Source: Comamonas thiooxydans
GTDB taxonomy: Bacteria; Pseudomonadota; Gammaproteobacteria; Burkholderiales; Burkholderiaceae_C
Length of the DNA stretch: 64,000 bases
Assembly (NCBI RefSeq): GCF_000964545.1
Contig: NZ_BBVD01000004.1
Coordinates: 1-64,000 of the forward strand
Reading direction: 5' to 3'
Under the pieces are notes generated by a model. The model saw nothing but the letters and a program-made list of their open reading frames with translations. It had not been told where the DNA came from and searched no databases. The position numbers were made by a program, and so were the translations under genes. This document shows positions 8,782 through 15,673 of the stretch, one piece after another (the first letter of the stretch is position 1; each line of letters begins with the position of its first letter).

Positions 8782-9099
8782 TCAATAACTTATCGACATC
8801 GCCGGCACATCCACCCGGATCAAGGGCTTGGACAACACCGCATGCGCTGCCAGGGCATAGCTGTTGCGCCAGTCTTCATTGTCAAACAGCTCGGGGCGAT
8901 TGCGCGCCTCACGCGCCACCACCACCAGCTTGTCAGCCAGCAACACCTTGCCGGTGGCCCGCAAAGGCTCGCACTCGAGCGAGACAAACTGCTGATCCAG
9001 CCAGCGTCGGCCTTCGTCCGAACTGATAGGGGACAGCGACTGGGTATCGACCCGGTATTCACGGTCGCCATCCAAAACCACGATTACTTCACTACGCAT
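8782..9099 (-). CDS. Small conserved hypothetical protein
   Basis: 105 residues starting MRSEVIVVLDGDREYRV; no signal peptide, membrane segment or known motif. The ATG at 9097-9099 has an excellent ribosome site, AGAGGAGATTT, which supports a real gene and rejects a longer in-frame start 50 residues upstream. Sequence near the N-terminus (DGDREYRVDTQSLSP) is polar and the C-terminus ends in DVPAMSISY. The stop codon abuts a GC-rich repeat. It is divergent from the YqcC-like gene. Function unknown. Confidence 0.7.
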   Translation of the reverse strand: MRSEVIVVLDGDREYRVDTQSLSPISSDEGRRWLDQQFVSLECEPLRATGKVLLADKLVVVAREARNRPELFDNEDWRNSYALAAHAVLSKPLIRVDVPAMSISY

Positions 9100-9494
9100 A
9101 AATCTCCTCTGACCTGGTGACTCTTGCACCATTCGTTGTCGTGGCCACAGCTTAATAGTGACCGCGGTGCTGAAGACGCTGCAAGCTGACGGCTTGCAAA
9201 CAGCTGCGGCAACCAATGCATGGCCTGAAAGACTTGCATCAAGCATCACAGTGGTTACAGGAACATGGCATGCAAAGCAATGAAAAATCTTTAAATTTCA
9301 TAGCATTGCTCGCATGCTTGGCAAGAATATAAGGGCAAAACCGTCTTTTTCAAGTGTCATTACGGACTCGTAACCCGCCAGTTATCTCCATCCAGGCTCC
9401 TGCCTTGAAAATGTGATGAGAGGACTTACATACTGCATAAATCTTTGACGAATACCAGTTTGCAGGCCTTGCAACGCCTTCAGGAACCATCACC
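9100..9494. other. Divergent intergenic region
   Basis: 395 bases between divergent genes, AT-rich from about 9270 to 9460. A weak plus-strand promoter-like pair, TTGAAA then CATACT 18 bases later (about 9404-9433), lies upstream of the YqcC-like gene. I see no coding sequence or strong hairpin. Confidence 0.5.
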
Positions 9495-9866
9495 ATGACC
9501 GCTGAGAACATCCACCAAGAAATACGCGAGCATCTGCTGCAGCTGGAAGCCGAACTTCAGGTCCAGAAGCTCTGGTCCGCCGTAGCCCCAGACCCCAAGG
9601 CACTGGAATCCACCACGCCTTTCATGTACGACACGCTCAAGCTGCACGAGTGGCTGCAATGGGTGTTCATCCCGCGCCTGCGCGCCGTGATCGATGCCAA
9701 AGGCAGCCTCCCCCACCAAAGCCATGTCTATCCGCTGGCCGACCACGAGTGGCAGCAGCGCACCGACTTTGACAAGCAGCAGTTGCTGCGCCTGCTCAAC
9801 CGCATCGATGCCACCCTCAATGGATGCGAAATGACACCGGCATCAACGCCGGACACCAAACACTGA
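9495..9866 (+). CDS. YqcC family (DUF446) protein
   Basis: 123 residues. The middle matches the YqcC/DUF446 pattern: LQLEAELQVQKLW, then STTPFMYDTLKLHEWLQWVFIPRLRAVID, followed by LP and a helical C-terminus. E. coli YqcC has the equivalent MDTMEPLEWLQWVLIPRM. It is a small all-helical cytoplasmic protein of unknown function; in gammaproteobacteria the gene neighbours the pseudouridine synthase truC, which is not seen here. CAGGAACC lies before the ATG. A strong terminator follows. Confidence 0.85.
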   Translation: MTAENIHQEIREHLLQLEAELQVQKLWSAVAPDPKALESTTPFMYDTLKLHEWLQWVFIPRLRAVIDAKGSLPHQSHVYPLADHEWQQRTDFDKQQLLRLLNRIDATLNGCEMTPASTPDTKH

Positions 9867-9903
9867 TCGAGCAGGCAAGCAGCCCATTCCCATATAGAAA
9901 AAC

Positions 9904-9939
9904 AAACAGGCCACAGGAAATACTCCCTGTGGCCTGTTT
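9904..9939. terminator. Bidirectional terminator between yqcC-like gene and aroG
   Basis: Long stem AAACAGGCCACAGG/CCTGTGGCCTGTTT with a short loop, A-rich on the left and T-rich on the right, between two convergent genes. Confidence 0.88.
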
Positions 9940-9960
9940 CGTTCACGCCCGCTTTATCGA

Positions 9961-11121
9961 TCAGGCGAGCACTTCGGCTTCCTGCTTGCTGGCGAGCGCA
10001 GCAGCGCGGCGCTGGCTCACGGCCTGCGACAGCTCTTGCAGCGTTGCCAGAGAATCATCCCAGCCCAGGCAGGCGTCGGTAATGCTCTGGCCGTAGGTCA
10101 GATCGCAGACTTCGTCCTTGCCGGGCGTGAACTTCTGCGCACCGCCGACCAGATGACCTTCGATCATCACGCCGAACACGCTGCTGGAGCCACCGGCGAT
10201 CTGAGCCGCGATATCACGGGCCACATCCTTCTGGCGCTCATGCTGCTTGTTGCTGTTGGCGTGGCTGCAGTCCACCATCAGCGAAGGCGTGAGGCCCGCT
10301 GTCTCCAGATCCCTGCAGGCGGCCGCCACATGCTCGGCATCGTAGTTGGGTGTCTTGCCACCGCGCAGAATCACGTGACAGTCCTGATTGCCGCCCGTAT
10401 GCACGATGGCGACCTGGCCGTTCTTGTGCACCGACAGGAAATGGTGGCCTCGGCTGGCCGACTGAATCGCGTCGGTGGCAATACGGATATTGCCGTCCGT
10501 GCCGTTCTTGAAGCCAATCGGCGCCGAAATGCCCGAAGCCAGTTCACGATGCACCTGGCTTTCCGTGGTGCGGGCACCGATGGCGCCCCAACTGATCAGA
10601 TCACCGATGTACTGGGGCGAGATCACATCCAGGAACTCGCTGGCCGCTGGCACACCCAGGCGGTTGATGTCGATCAGGAGCTGGCGCGCAATGCGCAGGC
10701 CTTCGTCGATGCGATAGCTCTGATCCAGGTAGGGATCGTTGATCAGCCCCTTCCAGCCCACGGTGGTGCGGGGTTTTTCGAAATAGACGCGCATCACCAC
10801 TTCCAGCGTGTCCTTGTACTGCTCGCGCACCACGGCCAGACGGCGGGCGTAGTCCAGGGCAGCAGCCGGATCGTGAATGGAGCAAGGGCCGACGATGACC
10901 AGCAGACGGTCGTCCTGCGCACGCATGATGTTGTGGATGCTGCGGCGGGTGTCGCTGATCAGCGTCTCCACGGCAGTGCCGCGAATGGGGAAGAAGCGAA
11001 TGAGGTGCTCTGGAGGGGGTAACACTGTGATTTCCTTGATACGTGCGTCGTCGGTCTGGCCTGTCTTGGGAGAGCCGGCGCGATACCAGGAATCGGTGGA
11101 GGAAGTGTTCAGAGCAGTCAT
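9961..11121 (-). CDS. aroG: 3-deoxy-D-arabino-heptulosonate 7-phosphate (DAHP) synthase, class I
   Basis: 386 residues, slightly longer than E. coli AroG (350). It condenses phosphoenolpyruvate and erythrose 4-phosphate, the first step to Phe, Tyr and Trp. Diagnostic class I motifs are present: GPCSIHD, MRVYFEKPRTTVGWKG, GARTTESQ, KNGTDG, VILRGGKTPNYD and DCSHANSNK. The first 30 residues are variable. The ATG at 11119-11121 follows CGAAAG. Upstream on the same strand lie an aromatic-rich leader peptide, a GC antiterminator segment and a terminator, so expression is probably attenuated by aromatic aminoacyl-tRNA supply. Which aromatic amino acid inhibits the enzyme cannot be read here. Confidence 0.95.
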   Translation of the reverse strand: MTALNTSSTDSWYRAGSPKTGQTDDARIKEITVLPPPEHLIRFFPIRGTAVETLISDTRRSIHNIMRAQDDRLLVIVGPCSIHDPAAALDYARRLAVVREQYKDTLEVVMRVYFEKPRTTVGWKGLINDPYLDQSYRIDEGLRIARQLLIDINRLGVPAASEFLDVISPQYIGDLISWGAIGARTTESQVHRELASGISAPIGFKNGTDGNIRIATDAIQSASRGHHFLSVHKNGQVAIVHTGGNQDCHVILRGGKTPNYDAEHVAAACRDLETAGLTPSLMVDCSHANSNKQHERQKDVARDIAAQIAGGSSSVFGVMIEGHLVGGAQKFTPGKDEVCDLTYGQSITDACLGWDDSLATLQELSQAVSQRRAAALASKQEAEVLA

Positions 11122-11180
11122 GGCAATCTTTCGTGAGGTGTTTGATCGTTGAAAACCGGGGGTGCTGAAACGTAGGGGTG

Positions 11181-11215
11181 AAAAAAAACCGCCGGGCTTT
11201 GCAGCTTCGGCGGTT
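11181..11215 (-). terminator. Attenuator terminator upstream of aroG
   Basis: On the minus strand the perfect 8-base stem AACCGCCG/CGGCGGTT with a 13-base loop is followed by eight T. It sits 31 bases after the leader peptide stop and 60 bases before the aroG start, so it would terminate transcription before aroG unless prevented. Confidence 0.8.
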
Positions 11216-11245
11216 CTTTGGGAGGTGTTTGCAGGGTGCGCGCGT

Positions 11246-11308
11246 TTACCTCTCAGCCGCCGGGGGCGAGAACCAAAAGTAAAAGAAATAGGCGCGTTGC
11301 GTTTGCAT
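11246..11308 (-). CDS. aroG leader peptide rich in Phe, Tyr and Trp
   Basis: A 20-residue open frame ATG...TAA with the run AYFFYFWF at residues 6-13: four Phe, two Tyr and one Trp in eight codons. The tail SPPAAER is encoded by a segment containing CGGCGG (11257-11262), which can pair with CCGCCG in the 5' arm of the downstream terminator. Ribosome stalling on scarce aromatic aminoacyl-tRNA would leave this segment free and prevent termination; a ribosome at the stop codon would cover it. This is the layout of pheA- and trp-type leaders. The ribosome site (TTGAAAG) is modest. Confidence 0.75.
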   Translation of the reverse strand: MQTQRAYFFYFWFSPPAAER

Positions 11309-11344
11309 GTCTTTCAATGTAGCACAGCTCTTTTGCATTGCAAC

Positions 11345-11373
11345 ATCAGCAGCTCGCACCGCCGTTCTGTCAA
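11345..11373 (-). promoter_or_regulatory. Candidate promoter of the aroG leader
   Basis: A perfect -35 TTGACA (11368-11373, minus strand) is 17 bases from GCTGAT (11345-11350), a weak -10. The predicted start lies about 30 bases before the leader peptide ATG, fitting an attenuated leader transcript. Confidence 0.5.
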
Positions 11374-11638
11374 AAACAGGTTTTCCCTCTGAAATGACGC
11401 ATTTTTCAAAATTTACTCTTACGCAATATTTTTGCGTTTTTTCTTATTTTTCAGAATTTTATTGACTTGAATCTCAATTTACCCAGAATCAGTGCAATTT
11501 TTCAGCGTATCAACAATATTCAGGGCAAGATCACGAAACGCCATGAAAAAACCCTGCTGCCAGGCGATCTACAGCGGTTTGCCACAAGCTTTTTTGCCGT
11601 AAGCGGTCTGTGGCGAATGGTCTGCAGCACACTGAAAT
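11374..11638. other. AT-rich intergenic region upstream of the aroG promoter
   Basis: About 265 bases between the aroG promoter and the tldD terminator, very AT-rich from 11395 to 11520 for this genome. It might contain UP-like promoter sequence. I see no gene or clear operator in it. Confidence 0.4.
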
Positions 11639-11673
11639 GAAAAACCCCCGCTCTGCCATGCAAAGCGGGGGTT
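11639..11673 (-). terminator. Intrinsic terminator of tldD
   Basis: On the minus strand AACCCCCGCT, an 11-base loop, AGCGGGGGTT, then a T run, 37 bases beyond the tldD stop. Confidence 0.88.
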
Positions 11674-11710
11674 GGTGCTCACGACGGGCAGACCCGCCAT
11701 GAAACCTCTA

Positions 11711-13171
11711 TCAGGCCGTGCCGCCGACTGTCAGGCCGTCAATGCGCAGCGTAGGCTGGCCCACGCCCACAGGCACGCTCTGGCCTTCCTTGCCGCAAGT
11801 GCCCACACCCGAGTCCAGGCGCATGTCGTTACCTATCATGCTGATGTGCTTGAGCGACTCCGGGCCGCTGCCGATGATGGTCGCTCCCTTGACGGGGTAC
11901 TGGATCTTGCCGTTTTCCACCCAGTAGGCTTCGCTGGCAGAGAACACGAACTTGCCGCTGGTGATGTCCACCTGACCGCCGCCGAAGTTGGTGGCGTACA
12001 GACCCTTCTTGATGGATCCGATGATCTCCTGCGGATCCTTGTCGCCACCCAGCATATAGGTGTTGGTCATGCGCGGCATGGGGATGTGGGCATAGCTTTC
12101 TCGACGGCCATTGCCCGTGGGCTTGACGCCCATCAGGCGCGCATTCATGGAGTCCTGGATATAGCCCTTGAGAATGCCGTCCTCGATCAGCACATTGCTC
12201 TGGCTGACATGGCCTTCGTCGTCCACGTTCAGAGAGCCACGGCGATCGGCAATCGTGCCGTCGTCCAGCACGGTCACGCCCTTGGCGGCGACGCGCTGAC
12301 CGATGCGGCCGCTGAAGGCGCTGGAGCCCTTGCGGTTGAAGTCGCCTTCCAGGCCGTGGCCCACGGCCTCGTGGAACAGCACGCCGGGCCAGCCAGAACC
12401 CAGCACCACGGTCATCACACCGGCCGGTGCGGGACGCGATTCGAGGTTGACCAGGGCTGCATGCACGGCCTCGTCCACATACTGGCTGATCTGCTCGTCG
12501 CTGAAATAGGCCAGACCGAAGCGACCGCCACCACCGGAGGAGCCCACCTCGCGGCGGCCCTTTTGCTCGGCGATCACCGTCACCGACAGGCGCACCAGCG
12601 GGCGCACGTCAGCGGCCAGCGTGCCGTCCGCACGGGCCACCAGCACCACATCGTATTCACTGGCAAGACCGGCCATGACCTGCACCACGCGCGGGTCCTT
12701 GGCGCGGGCCAGCTTTTCCACCTTGCCCAGCAACTCGACCTTGGTCGTGCTGTCCAGCGTGCTGATGGGGTCCAGCTCAGGATAGAGCGAGCGGCTTTGC
12801 GCAATCTTCTGCGCACCCGCCTTGACGCGGCGCGTCTGGGTTGCGCTGGAGATGGAGCGCACGGTACGTGCGGCATCCAGCAGCGAGGCTTCGGAAATGT
12901 CGTCGGAATAGGCAAAAGCCGTCTTCTCGCCGCTGACCGCCCGAACGCCTACTCCCTGATCGATGGAGAAGGAGCCGGTCTTGACGATGCCTTCCTCCAG
13001 ACTCCAGCCTTCCGCGCGGGTGTACTGGAAGTAGAGATCGGCGTCATCCACCTGGTGCGAGCGAATTTCGGCAAGCGCACGCGCAAGATGGGTTTCGTCC
13101 AGGCCGAAGGGCTCAAGCAGCAACTGACGGGCCGTGGCCAAGCGTTCGATGGTGGGTTCGCGGGAAATCAT
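11711..13171 (-). CDS. tldD: Metalloprotease TldD
   Basis: 486 residues against 481 in E. coli. TldD partners TldE (PmbA) in a zinc protease that trims small peptides such as microcin B17 precursor and the CcdA antitoxin. The zinc-binding HEAVGH motif occurs in GVLFHEAVGHGLEGDFNRKGSSAFSG, and the C-terminal SGKFVFSASEAYWVENGKI region is typical. TldE is not in this window. The ATG at 13169-13171 (MISREPTIERL) is preferred; the ribosome site is weak, and a longer frame runs into a terminator-like hairpin, which argues against an earlier start. Confidence 0.95.
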   Translation of the reverse strand: MISREPTIERLATARQLLLEPFGLDETHLARALAEIRSHQVDDADLYFQYTRAEGWSLEEGIVKTGSFSIDQGVGVRAVSGEKTAFAYSDDISEASLLDAARTVRSISSATQTRRVKAGAQKIAQSRSLYPELDPISTLDSTTKVELLGKVEKLARAKDPRVVQVMAGLASEYDVVLVARADGTLAADVRPLVRLSVTVIAEQKGRREVGSSGGGGRFGLAYFSDEQISQYVDEAVHAALVNLESRPAPAGVMTVVLGSGWPGVLFHEAVGHGLEGDFNRKGSSAFSGRIGQRVAAKGVTVLDDGTIADRRGSLNVDDEGHVSQSNVLIEDGILKGYIQDSMNARLMGVKPTGNGRRESYAHIPMPRMTNTYMLGGDKDPQEIIGSIKKGLYATNFGGGQVDITSGKFVFSASEAYWVENGKIQYPVKGATIIGSGPESLKHISMIGNDMRLDSGVGTCGKEGQSVPVGVGQPTLRIDGLTVGGTA

Positions 13172-13222
13172 GAGAGCATTGTAGAGATAGCTGCAAGCCC
13201 TGACTTGTCTCGGGCTGCGCAT

Positions 13223-13270
13223 AAAAAAGAGCGGAATGTTGCCCCACCAGGCTGAACAACATTCCGCTCC
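13223..13270 (-). terminator. Strong intrinsic terminator just upstream of tldD
   Basis: On the minus strand GAGCGGAATGTTG, a loop of about 15 bases, CAACATTCCGCTC, then six T. It lies 52 bases before the tldD start, so it cannot end the tldD message. It must end a transcript that begins upstream, or attenuate one. Confidence 0.75.
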
Positions 13271-13379
13271 GTTCACTTAGCTTCGCACTTGCCGGGTTCC
13301 GCCCTGCCCGCTTTGCATTGCAGAACCCCACCTGGGTCTTTGCCGCTCCCGCTTGATCGGTCTTCTGACCCCCCAGAAC
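13223..13379 (-). ncRNA. Candidate small RNA or tldD leader RNA
   Basis: A promoter-like pair, TTGCTT then TACAAA 17 bases later on the minus strand (within 13380-13410), would start a transcript of about 155 bases ending at the terminator 13223-13270. The rodA gene upstream appears to have its own terminator (13509-13537), so this stretch could be a separate unit. The predicted RNA has several GC helices and no convincing reading frame; I could not match it to 6S or another known RNA. Inference only. Confidence 0.3.
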
Positions 13380-13383
13380 CGTT

Positions 13384-13400
13384 TGTAAACGCTGTTTACA
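13384..13400. promoter_or_regulatory. Perfect 17-base palindrome, probable operator
   Basis: TGTAAAC-GCT-GTTTACA: seven-base perfect arms with a three-base spacer. It lies in the spacer and -10 region of the candidate promoter for the RNA upstream of tldD, the typical position of a repressor site. The binding protein is unknown. Confidence 0.5.
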
Positions 13401-13508
13401 GTCGAAGCAAGACCTTGGACGGAACTACTGACATTTTTCAACGATCTAAGCCCGCCGCCCCAGCACGCAATTTCACATAAAACCATTACTCAAGGCTTGC
13501 AAAACATA

Positions 13509-13537
13509 GGATGGGAGCTCTCCTTTCAAGAGCATCC
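13509..13537 (-). terminator. Possible terminator of rodA
   Basis: On the minus strand GGATGCTCT...AGAGC...CATCC forms a hairpin about 20 bases after the rodA stop, followed by a short T-rich stretch (TATGTTTTGC). Confidence 0.4.
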
Positions 13538-13555
13538 AATCCCGATCACGGGTCT

Positions 13556-14737
13556 TCACGCATGGGGAATATGCCCATCACCGCCGGGTAGTTGCCGCTG
13601 CGCCCGCGACACCGACATCAGCACGCCCAGCGCCAAGCCCAGCGTGACCATGGCCGTGCCGCCATAGCTGATGAAAGGCAGGGGCACGCCCACCACCGGC
13701 AAAATGCCGCTGACCATGCCCATGTTCACGAACGCATAGGTGAAGAAGATCATGGCCACGGCAGCTGCCATCAGCCGGCCGAACAGCGAGTTGGCATTCA
13801 TGGAAATGGCCAGCCCGCGCCAGACCAGCAGCAGAAAGCCGACGATGATGAAGAGATTGCCTATGAGGCCGAATTCTTCGGAATAGGCGGCAAAGATGAA
13901 GTCGGTGGTGCGCTCTGGAATGAATTCCAGGTGGGTCTGCGTGCCAGCCATGAAACCCTTGCCCCAGACACCGCCCGAACCGATGGCAATCATGCCCTGA
14001 ATGATGTGAAAGCCCTTGCCCAGCGGGTCGCGCGTGGGGTCCAGCAAGGTACAGACGCGTGTACGCTGATAGTCATGCAGAAAATACCAGCTCACGCCAT
14101 CGGCGCAGAGCTGGGGTTCAAACCAGACGATGAGGAAAATGCCGACCAGGGCCAGCAGCACGGGCGGCACGATGAGTTTCCAGGGCAGGCCGGCAAAAAA
14201 GATCACGGACAGGCCGGCAGCCATCACCAGCAGCGAGGTGCCCAGATCGGGCTGCTTCATGATCAGGCCCACAGGCACCATCAGCAGCACAAAGGCGATG
14301 ACAAAGTCCGAGGCGCGCAGATTGCCCTCGCGGCGCTGGAACCACCAGGCCAGCATCAGCGGCGTGGCGATCTTCAAAAGCTCGGAGGGCTGAATCACCA
14401 CTCCCACATTCACCCAGCGCGTGGCCCCCTTCTTGGTGATGCCGAACAGCGCCACTGCCACCAGCAACACCACGCCCAGGGTGTAGAGCGGCACGGCCAC
14501 CTTCATCAATTGCTGGGGGGATATCTGGGCCAGCACGAACAGCAGACCCGCCGCAATCAGCATATTGCGGCCGTGGTCCACAAAGCGCGTGCCGTGATCG
14601 AAACCCGCCGAGTACATGGCCAGCAGCCCCGCGCCCGCCAACATGGCGATAAAGAGAAGCAGCAGAAAATCAAAGCCGCGAAACAGCGGAACAATGCGTT
14701 GCAGCAGCGAGGGCTTATCGAATTCGATGGCGGACAT
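13556..14737 (-). CDS. rodA: Rod shape-determining SEDS peptidoglycan polymerase RodA (MrdB)
   Basis: 393 residues with about ten membrane helices. RodA polymerises lipid II into glycan strands of the side wall together with PBP2. SEDS hallmarks are present: NVGVVIQPSELLKIATPL, KQPDLGTSLLV, and the large periplasmic loop with FIPERTTDFIFAAYSEEFGLIG, then PVVGVPLPFISYGGT. It differs from the ftsW gene at 31-32 kb by its loop and context. The ATG at 14735-14737 is taken; a TTG three codons upstream also exists, and neither has a good ribosome site. The cognate PBP2 gene (mrdA) is not seen next to it. Confidence 0.93.
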   Translation of the reverse strand: MSAIEFDKPSLLQRIVPLFRGFDFLLLLFIAMLAGAGLLAMYSAGFDHGTRFVDHGRNMLIAAGLLFVLAQISPQQLMKVAVPLYTLGVVLLVAVALFGITKKGATRWVNVGVVIQPSELLKIATPLMLAWWFQRREGNLRASDFVIAFVLLMVPVGLIMKQPDLGTSLLVMAAGLSVIFFAGLPWKLIVPPVLLALVGIFLIVWFEPQLCADGVSWYFLHDYQRTRVCTLLDPTRDPLGKGFHIIQGMIAIGSGGVWGKGFMAGTQTHLEFIPERTTDFIFAAYSEEFGLIGNLFIIVGFLLLVWRGLAISMNANSLFGRLMAAAVAMIFFTYAFVNMGMVSGILPVVGVPLPFISYGGTAMVTLGLALGVLMSVSRAQRQLPGGDGHIPHA

Positions 14738-14751
14738 GGGCCGCAATTATC

Positions 14752-14814
14752 GTGGGAGCCGACTGCCGTGCAGCTTGCAGGGTTGAGCTTTGCTGACGGC
14801 TCAAGTCGGCCCAC
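14752..14814. other. Long imperfect hairpin before rodA
   Basis: GTGGGAGCCGACT pairs with AGTCGGCCCAC, and inside it GCCGT/ACGGC and CAGC/GCTG pair across a loop of about 17 bases. It ends 15 bases before the rodA start and has no T tract on either side, so it is more likely a 5' leader structure than a terminator. Confidence 0.4.
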
Positions 14815-14916
14815 GCTCATTCCCCCCCGCCATAGGCCTTCTCCCCTGATAGTCTTGGGGCAGACAGTCCACAATGACAGAGACAGAAGTGTTTTTTACC
14901 AGAGGAGATTGCCGCT

Positions 14917-15501
14917 ATGACGACCACCCACCTGCTGTATCTGCATGGCTTTCGCTCCTCCCCCCAGTCCAACAAGGCGCGCATCATGGCGGACTATGTG
15001 GGTGCCAGGCATTCCAAGGTACGCTGGTGGTGCCCGCAGCTGCCGCCCTCGCCGCGCGAAGCGGCAGCCGTGATCGCCGAGGGCATCGCCAACTGGCCAC
15101 GCCAGAACATGGCCGTCATGGGCTCGTCGCTGGGCGGCTATTACGCCAGCTGGGTGGCCCAGCTGGCGCGCTGCAAGAGCGTGATGATCAACCCCGCCGT
15201 CAACCCGGCCCGCGACCTGGAAAAATACATTGGCGAGCAGTCCAGCTGGCATGACCCCGAGGAAACCTTCTTCTTTCGCCCCGAATACATTGAGGAATTG
15301 CGCCAGCTCGACACCCGCACCATGACGCCGGCAGCACCCGAGATGGTGTTGATCGCCCAGGGCGACGAGGTGCTGGACTGGAACGAGATGAGCGAGCGCT
15401 ACCCTCACGCACTTCAATTGGTGCAAGAAGGCGGCGACCACGCCCTGAGCAACTTTGCCGAGTATCTGGACCGGATCGACGAATTTCTGGCCTTGGCCTG
15501 A
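14917..15501 (+). CDS. YqiA/UPF0227-family alpha/beta hydrolase (esterase)
   Basis: 194 residues matching the length of E. coli YqiA (193). The YqiA opening LLYLHGFRSSPQSNKA is followed by the nucleophile elbow GSSLGGYYASW (catalytic Ser in GxSxG), a LIAQGDEVLDW acid segment and the GGDHALSNF histidine motif. E. coli YqiA hydrolyses acyl-CoA and short p-nitrophenyl esters in vitro; the natural substrate is not settled. AGAGGAGA lies nine bases before the ATG. It is divergent from rodA. Confidence 0.88.
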   Translation: MTTTHLLYLHGFRSSPQSNKARIMADYVGARHSKVRWWCPQLPPSPREAAAVIAEGIANWPRQNMAVMGSSLGGYYASWVAQLARCKSVMINPAVNPARDLEKYIGEQSSWHDPEETFFFRPEYIEELRQLDTRTMTPAAPEMVLIAQGDEVLDWNEMSERYPHALQLVQEGGDHALSNFAEYLDRIDEFLALA

Positions 15502-15673
15502 TGCCCTTGGCGACTCCAGGCGCCACCCCAGGAAACGGCTGTATTGCAGCAACGTGCCCCCTGTTCACGGCCCTGACCGCGCGGGGGCCACGTCTGATAT
15601 ATTGACCGACCTCAAGCATGAACTGAATCACTTCTGAGCGCCGAATGTTCGGCTCGTGGGAAAATGCGCGGTT

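Noticed and set aside
11543..11602. Short ATG frame (MKKPCCQAIYSG...) between tldD and aroG
   Set aside because: Nineteen codons with no ribosome site or conserved feature.
13223..13400. 6S RNA or tRNA between rodA and tldD
   Set aside because: The length fits 6S, but I could not find the 6S central bubble or closing-stem sequences, nor a tRNA T-arm or acceptor stem.
13277..13486. 69-residue minus-strand frame upstream of tldD
   Set aside because: No ribosome site or recognisable sequence, and it covers the palindrome and candidate RNA promoter.
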